A stretch of DNA of 64,000 bases from Ephydatia muelleri (taxonomy: Eukaryota > Porifera > Demospongiae > Spongillida > Spongillidae): the NCBI GenBank assembly GCA_013339895.1, contig JABACO010000008.1, forward strand, positions 2,463,618 to 2,527,617, in the 5' to 3' direction. Shown in pieces: positions 60,678 through 64,000 of this stretch. The notes under the pieces are model-generated. The model was not told the DNA's origin. It ran no database searches and was given only the letters and a program-made list of their open reading frames with translations. The stretch's first letter is position 1. Every line of letters starts with the position of its first letter. The position numbers and the translations under genes are program-made.

Positions 60678-61606
60678 TTCCGTGATGTTACTGGGTGAGC
60701 TGAGACCTTCAATAGCTGACGTTTCTCTGGATCTGCTTGGACGCCATGCTGGTCAATGACATGCCCGAGAAAGAGTAGTTTCCCTTTCTCAAACTCACAC
60801 TTTTCCCTATTTAGAGTTACTCCAGCATCACGGATTCTGTTTAATGCCGCTATGAGTCGAGCGTTATGTTCCTCTTTGTCCCTGCCAAACACTAACACAT
60901 CGTCCATCTGACACAGGACCCCCTCAAGGCCTGCAAGGATTTTACTCATTCGCTTCTGGAAGTGCTCAGGCGCACTGCAAATCCCGAACGGAAGTTTGTG
61001 AAAGTAGTAACGACCAAATGGAGTGATGAATGTGGTCAGAAGCTTGGACCTCTCAGTCAAGGGTATTTGCCAAAATCCGGAATTTGCATCGAGTTTGCTG
61101 AAGATTTTTGCTCCTGCCAACTGTGCTAAGGTTTCATCTACTTTTGGAAGAGGGTATACCTCCCGGCAAACATAACGATTTAGGGGTTGGTAGTCCACAC
61201 ATATGCGGATTGCCCCACCCTTCTTGGGAGCAACCACCATTCCGGCACACCATGGAGTTGGCTCGTCGACTTTCGAGATGATTCCCAATGACTCCATTCG
61301 CTCCAACTCCTGCTTGACCTTGAGACGCAATGGTAAAGGAATGTTCCGGGAGGTAAACAAAGCATAGGGCTGTGCCTCTGGTTGCAACTGAATGTCATAA
61401 GGGTCACCCATGCTCCCCAGCCCCTGGAATAGTGTAGGATATTTTTCCACAATAGTGTGAAGTGAAGCTTCTACCGTTTCCTCTAGCTTTGCCACCAACT
61501 TCAGAGCGAGGATAGCTGGTAGTCCCAGCAGGTTGGTTCTCAGTCCGTTTACTACGTACACCTTCTGCCTGGTAGTTTTCCCTCGATAAAACAGCTCCCA
61601 TTTCAA
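60674..61606 (-). CDS. Ty3/gypsy reverse transcriptase
   Basis: An open frame with protease-end/linker sequence (VYVVNGLRTNLLGLPAIL), then RT blocks ICVDYQPLNRYV, FSKLDANSGFWQIPL, KLPFGICSAP and QMDDVLVFG. The Gln-Met-Asp-Asp box is a known variant in this lineage. No ATG fits the upstream border, so it is read from the gag frame by a frame change near 61605. It ends at 60674 after a likely one-base loss near 60722-60724. Confidence 0.85.
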   Translation of the reverse strand: MKWELFYRGKTTRQKVYVVNGLRTNLLGLPAILALKLVAKLEETVEASLHTIVEKYPTLFQGLGSMGDPYDIQLQPEAQPYALFTSRNIPLPLRLKVKQELERMESLGIISKVDEPTPWCAGMVVAPKKGGAIRICVDYQPLNRYVCREVYPLPKVDETLAQLAGAKIFSKLDANSGFWQIPLTERSKLLTTFITPFGRYYFHKLPFGICSAPEHFQKRMSKILAGLEGVLCQMDDVLVFGRDKEEHNARLIAALNRIRDAGVTLNREKCEFEKGKLLFLGHVIDQHGVQADPEKRQLLKVSAHPVTSRN

Positions 61607-62637
61607 ACTGACCGATTACCTTTAAAAGAGTGCAGTGCAGGACCGTACAGCATCTTCTTGGGTCTGTCTAGTTTAAGCCCTTTCAAAGCTCTGAAAGCCG
61701 CATCCGAAATTGCTGTTACCTCAGCTCCAGTATCTATTTTGAACTCCAACGTTTGATTCGCCAGCTTTAACTTCACTCTCCAGGTTTCAGGACTGTTTTG
61801 TGTAAGTGTGTCTAAGAATGCACTGTCAAGGTTGCTCTCATCCGGTTGTAACTCCGCCACTGTCTTTGATAGGCACTGTGAGCCATAGTGTCCTCTCCGC
61901 TTGCATTTATGACACACAGACTCCTTGGCAGGGCAAGTATACCAAGGATGCTGGCCTTTCCCGCATTTGATACACTGCTTAGGTGTTTGTTTTGGTTTTG
62001 CAGAAGAAACACCTGCTGGTTTTGTCTTGGTGCCTTGGCCCCTAAGGAAGTCCATTGAGCTGTTTTCCCCCTTGAAAGAAGAGCCACTTTCTGCCTCCTT
62101 GAGCACCTGTTGTTGTGTGTGGACCGCCTCTCTCTGCCGGATCATGGTCTTTGCTTTCTCTAAAGTGAGATCCGGATTTAGTTGAAGTCTTTCTGAGAGG
62201 GCTAGATCCCTAATACCGACAACAAGACGGTCACGGATCATTTCAGAGGTAAGCTGCCCGTATGAACACCGCTCTGCCAAATAATATAGCTCCGTGATGT
62301 ACTGGTCGCCGGACTCACCTTCCAGCTGGTCACGTCTGTTGAAGCGCGCCCGCTTGAAGATGACATTGTGTCGAACATGGAAATACTCATCCAGTTTTTC
62401 CACTACTTTCTTGTAGCTTTTCCTCTCCTCGTCCGTGATACCCGTGGACACAAGAACCACTTCAGCCTCCTCGCCCATAGAATATAATAACATACTGACT
62501 TGCTTAGAGTCGGATTGTGTGTCGAGGGACGAGGCGATACGGAACTGTTCGAACCGCCGTTTCCAGCGGGTCCAGTCGTCGGGGTTCTTGAAGTCGAACG
62601 CTTCCGGAGGTTGCAACCGAATATCTGCCATGTCCAA
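61603..62637 (-). CDS. Ty3/gypsy gag and protease
   Basis: 344 codons starting 30 bases inside the 5' LTR. The N-terminal capsid-like region contains FDFKNPDDWTRWKRRFEQFR and QLEGESGDQYITELYYLAE. Two zinc knuckles follow (CIKCGKGQHPWYTC and CHKCKRRGHYGSQC). The aspartic protease active site is FKIDTGAEVTAIS. The frame stops at 61603-61605, before the end expected for the protease. Gag forms the particle and the protease matures the polyprotein. Confidence 0.88.
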   Translation of the reverse strand: MDMADIRLQPPEAFDFKNPDDWTRWKRRFEQFRIASSLDTQSDSKQVSMLLYSMGEEAEVVLVSTGITDEERKSYKKVVEKLDEYFHVRHNVIFKRARFNRRDQLEGESGDQYITELYYLAERCSYGQLTSEMIRDRLVVGIRDLALSERLQLNPDLTLEKAKTMIRQREAVHTQQQVLKEAESGSSFKGENSSMDFLRGQGTKTKPAGVSSAKPKQTPKQCIKCGKGQHPWYTCPAKESVCHKCKRRGHYGSQCLSKTVAELQPDESNLDSAFLDTLTQNSPETWRVKLKLANQTLEFKIDTGAEVTAISDAAFRALKGLKLDRPKKMLYGPALHSFKGNRSV

Positions 62638-62647
62638 CCGTGGGTTT

Positions 62648-62666
62648 CAGAGAACCGCTGCCACCA
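62648..62666 (-). promoter_or_regulatory. Candidate primer-binding site
   Basis: TGGTGGCAGCGGTTCTCTG directly abuts the 5' LTR and begins with TGG, the complement of a tRNA CCA end. The tRNA is not identified. Confidence 0.6.
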
Positions 62667-62755
62667 TGTAAGTGTTCGTAAAATATATATTAATAATGAT
62701 CAGGCGCATGCGCAAGTACAACCATGACAACACTAATAATACGTGTTATGCCACA
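62667..62755 (-). repeat. 5' LTR of the Ty3/gypsy element
   Basis: 89 bases, TG...CA ends. It contains a TATATATTTTA stretch that could serve as a TATA box. Confidence 0.9.
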
Positions 62756-62960
62756 CGTACCAGACCAAGCCCCGCACCCCAGGATCCCGATGCGTCTGTG
62801 TTGAGACGGGGTCCTGTGGCGTGTGTCAAGTGGGCAATCATACCAACACCGTTCCACGAAGGCACAAATAACTGCCACCGTGAATGGTCAGATCTGAACA
62901 GCCTGTTGAGTCTGACATGGGGGGAGACTCGACCTCTACCCAAGAGAGTTCAATCATCCT
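62756..62960 (-). pseudogene. DIRS-like element: RNase H part upstream of the nested insertion
   Basis: The minus-strand frame reads LFRSDHSRWQLFVPSWNGVG, then NTDASGSWGAG, typical of DIRS-type RNase H. Across the insertion it continues at 58606 with HWFQLEWD. One copy of the CGTAC duplication lies at each joint. Confidence 0.6.
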
Positions 62961-62967
62961 CCTATGG

Positions 62968-63118
62968 GCCGCTGGCCAACTGACACAAACGATGGTAGAC
63001 CGCTGGCCAACGGACACGAATGTGGTAGGCCGCTGGCCAACTGACACAAACAATGGTAGGCTGCTGGCCGACTGAAAATGAACTATGGTAGGCCACTGGC
63101 CAACCAACATGAATGATA
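62968..63118. repeat. 30-32-bp minisatellite, about five units
   Basis: Units such as CCGCTGGCCAACTGACACAA followed by a variable stretch and GGTAGG recur five times with substitutions. It lies just beyond the DIRS-like remnant. Confidence 0.8.
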
Positions 63119-64000
63119 GACCAAACACTTCGTGATGGGCGCCCGTCACCGGGCATGACCTAAAAGACACGGAGAAGACTGAACTCACTGTTTGCCTCCG
63201 TTGAAGTACTGAGACTATCTCCGGGGACTTGTGGCATTGCACGCCAAGTTGCTGATGAACGAGGAAAGCCACTTCCTTTGTTCTTGGTAGAACCGAGCTC
63301 GTGAGAGATCTGGATCCATCTTTCTCATAATCCCACGATGCTAGAGCGAAGGAACCACGTGCATGCATGCATGTATGCAACAAGGCTGAGGGCACCACGT
63401 CGTAACATTAACTGCGTTTAACCCACATTAAACTTCATTTATGGTCAAATTAATGTGTGTCAGGTTTTGTGTAGTGAGTTGTAGCTATTCTTTATCTTAC
63501 TTGGGGTCGCCTAATGTGGAAAGTGTCGCAAGTAGAATGTATATCTGAAGCTTGGGAGATAAATGTATATTCTGTGGAGGGGACTGTGGCCCTAGAGGAG
63601 GGGCCTCTGGAGCCCCCTCTCCCCAAGCATGTAAGGTGTCTGTGTGCCTGTGACCTGTTAATAATGATGGGTTAAACACCTGTACATGTACATGTACAGT
63701 ACTTCACAACTAGATTGGACAATGGAATTGATACCATTTAACCTCCGTGCTACTGAAGAGGCAATGCATGTGGCATATGAGGCGTAGTTATTTGGCCAAC
63801 CCTGGCACCAGTGACTGTCGGCTACTCCCCTTCCATTTGAGAGTGTGGTACTAGGCACAGCCCATCTGTGGGCGTGCCAACCCTACCCAAGGAAGGCCCT
63901 GATCCAGTGTAAGAGTGGGCGGTGCCTTGACCACCCCCAATGGTGTACAATTAATAATAATTACTCTAAATACAGTGTAATCACAATTACACGTACTGTT
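63119..64000. other. Unassigned right end of the window
   Basis: No exon is recognised, including no OPA1-like GTPase exon. A palindromic ACATGTACATGTAC stretch lies at 63682-63700. Confidence 0.4.

Larger units (their letters stand above)
58607..62755 (-). mobile_element. Ty3/gypsy LTR retrotransposon with 89-bp LTRs, near intact
   Basis: The LTRs at 62667-62755 (5') and 58607-58695 (3') are identical by eye, start TGTGG and end TTACA on the element strand, and are only 89 bases long. CGTAC flanks both sides (58602-58606 and 62756-62760) as the target-site duplication. Coding order on the minus strand is gag-protease, RT, RNase H, integrase. Identical LTRs point to recent insertion. The coding frame is broken at two places (near 61605 and near 60722). 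Confidence 0.92.

Noticed and set aside
1..64000. Prokaryotic features (CRISPR arrays, operons, attachment sites, Shine-Dalgarno sites)
   Set aside because: Gene structure is intron-containing and eukaryotic. Spaced repeats found are minisatellites or transposon ends.
1..64000. tRNA and rRNA genes
   Set aside because: No cloverleaf-like A/B box arrangement or rRNA core was recognised by eye. A covariance-model scan would be decisive.

Overview
The window is nuclear DNA of an animal. Genes are split into short exons with GT-AG introns, intergenic DNA is AT-rich, and much of the sequence is transposon debris. The mix of a clan-3 cytochrome P450, an OPA1-like mitochondrial dynamin N-terminus, Ginger-like, Ty3/gypsy, DIRS-like and R2-type (restriction-like endonuclease) elements suggests an early-branching marine invertebrate. 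A sponge is my best guess, but nothing here proves the taxon.

Layout. At 0.27-19.35 kb (+) lies a complete 13-exon cytochrome P450 gene (clan 3, CYP3A/thromboxane-synthase-like). Intron 2 holds a Ginger-like DNA transposon (1729-5271). Intron 4 holds a decayed Ty3/gypsy element and a decayed R2-type LINE fragment. At 20.7-22.9 kb there are two related hairpin units and a 1.06 kb palindromic foldback element. At 23.9-24.6 kb (+) is a small three-exon gene for a secreted cysteine-rich protein, preceded by a 47-bp tandem repeat. Its 3' end recurs as a fragment at 28.5 kb. A Tc1/mariner fragment lies at 25.2 kb, and a decayed Ty3/gypsy element at 30.7-33.5 kb.

From 33.7 kb on, the window is built from duplicated blocks. 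OPA1-like exons 1-3 (33.7-38.6 kb, +) are cut at about 38626 by an inverted P450 fragment (exons 7-8, -). Then come a 267-bp tandem duplication, a second P450 fragment (exons 3-6, 42.65-45.27 kb, +), a near-perfect 166-bp hairpin, R2-type LINE copies (46.5-51.8 kb), and a second OPA1-like copy with exons 1-4 (52.0-57.3 kb, +). The next OPA1-like exon, which should carry the GTPase P-loop, is not in the window. Downstream is a DIRS-like element interrupted by a nearly intact Ty3/gypsy element (58607-62755) with identical 89-bp LTRs and a 5-bp target-site duplication.

Only three host genes look real: the P450, the secreted cysteine-rich protein and the OPA1-like gene. Most other coding potential belongs to mobile elements at various stages of decay. 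The strongest unusual item is the Ginger-like element. It has spliceosomal introns, a 4-bp target duplication, and an integrase followed by a cysteine-rich CXC-like segment, a Ulp1-type protease and a PHD finger.
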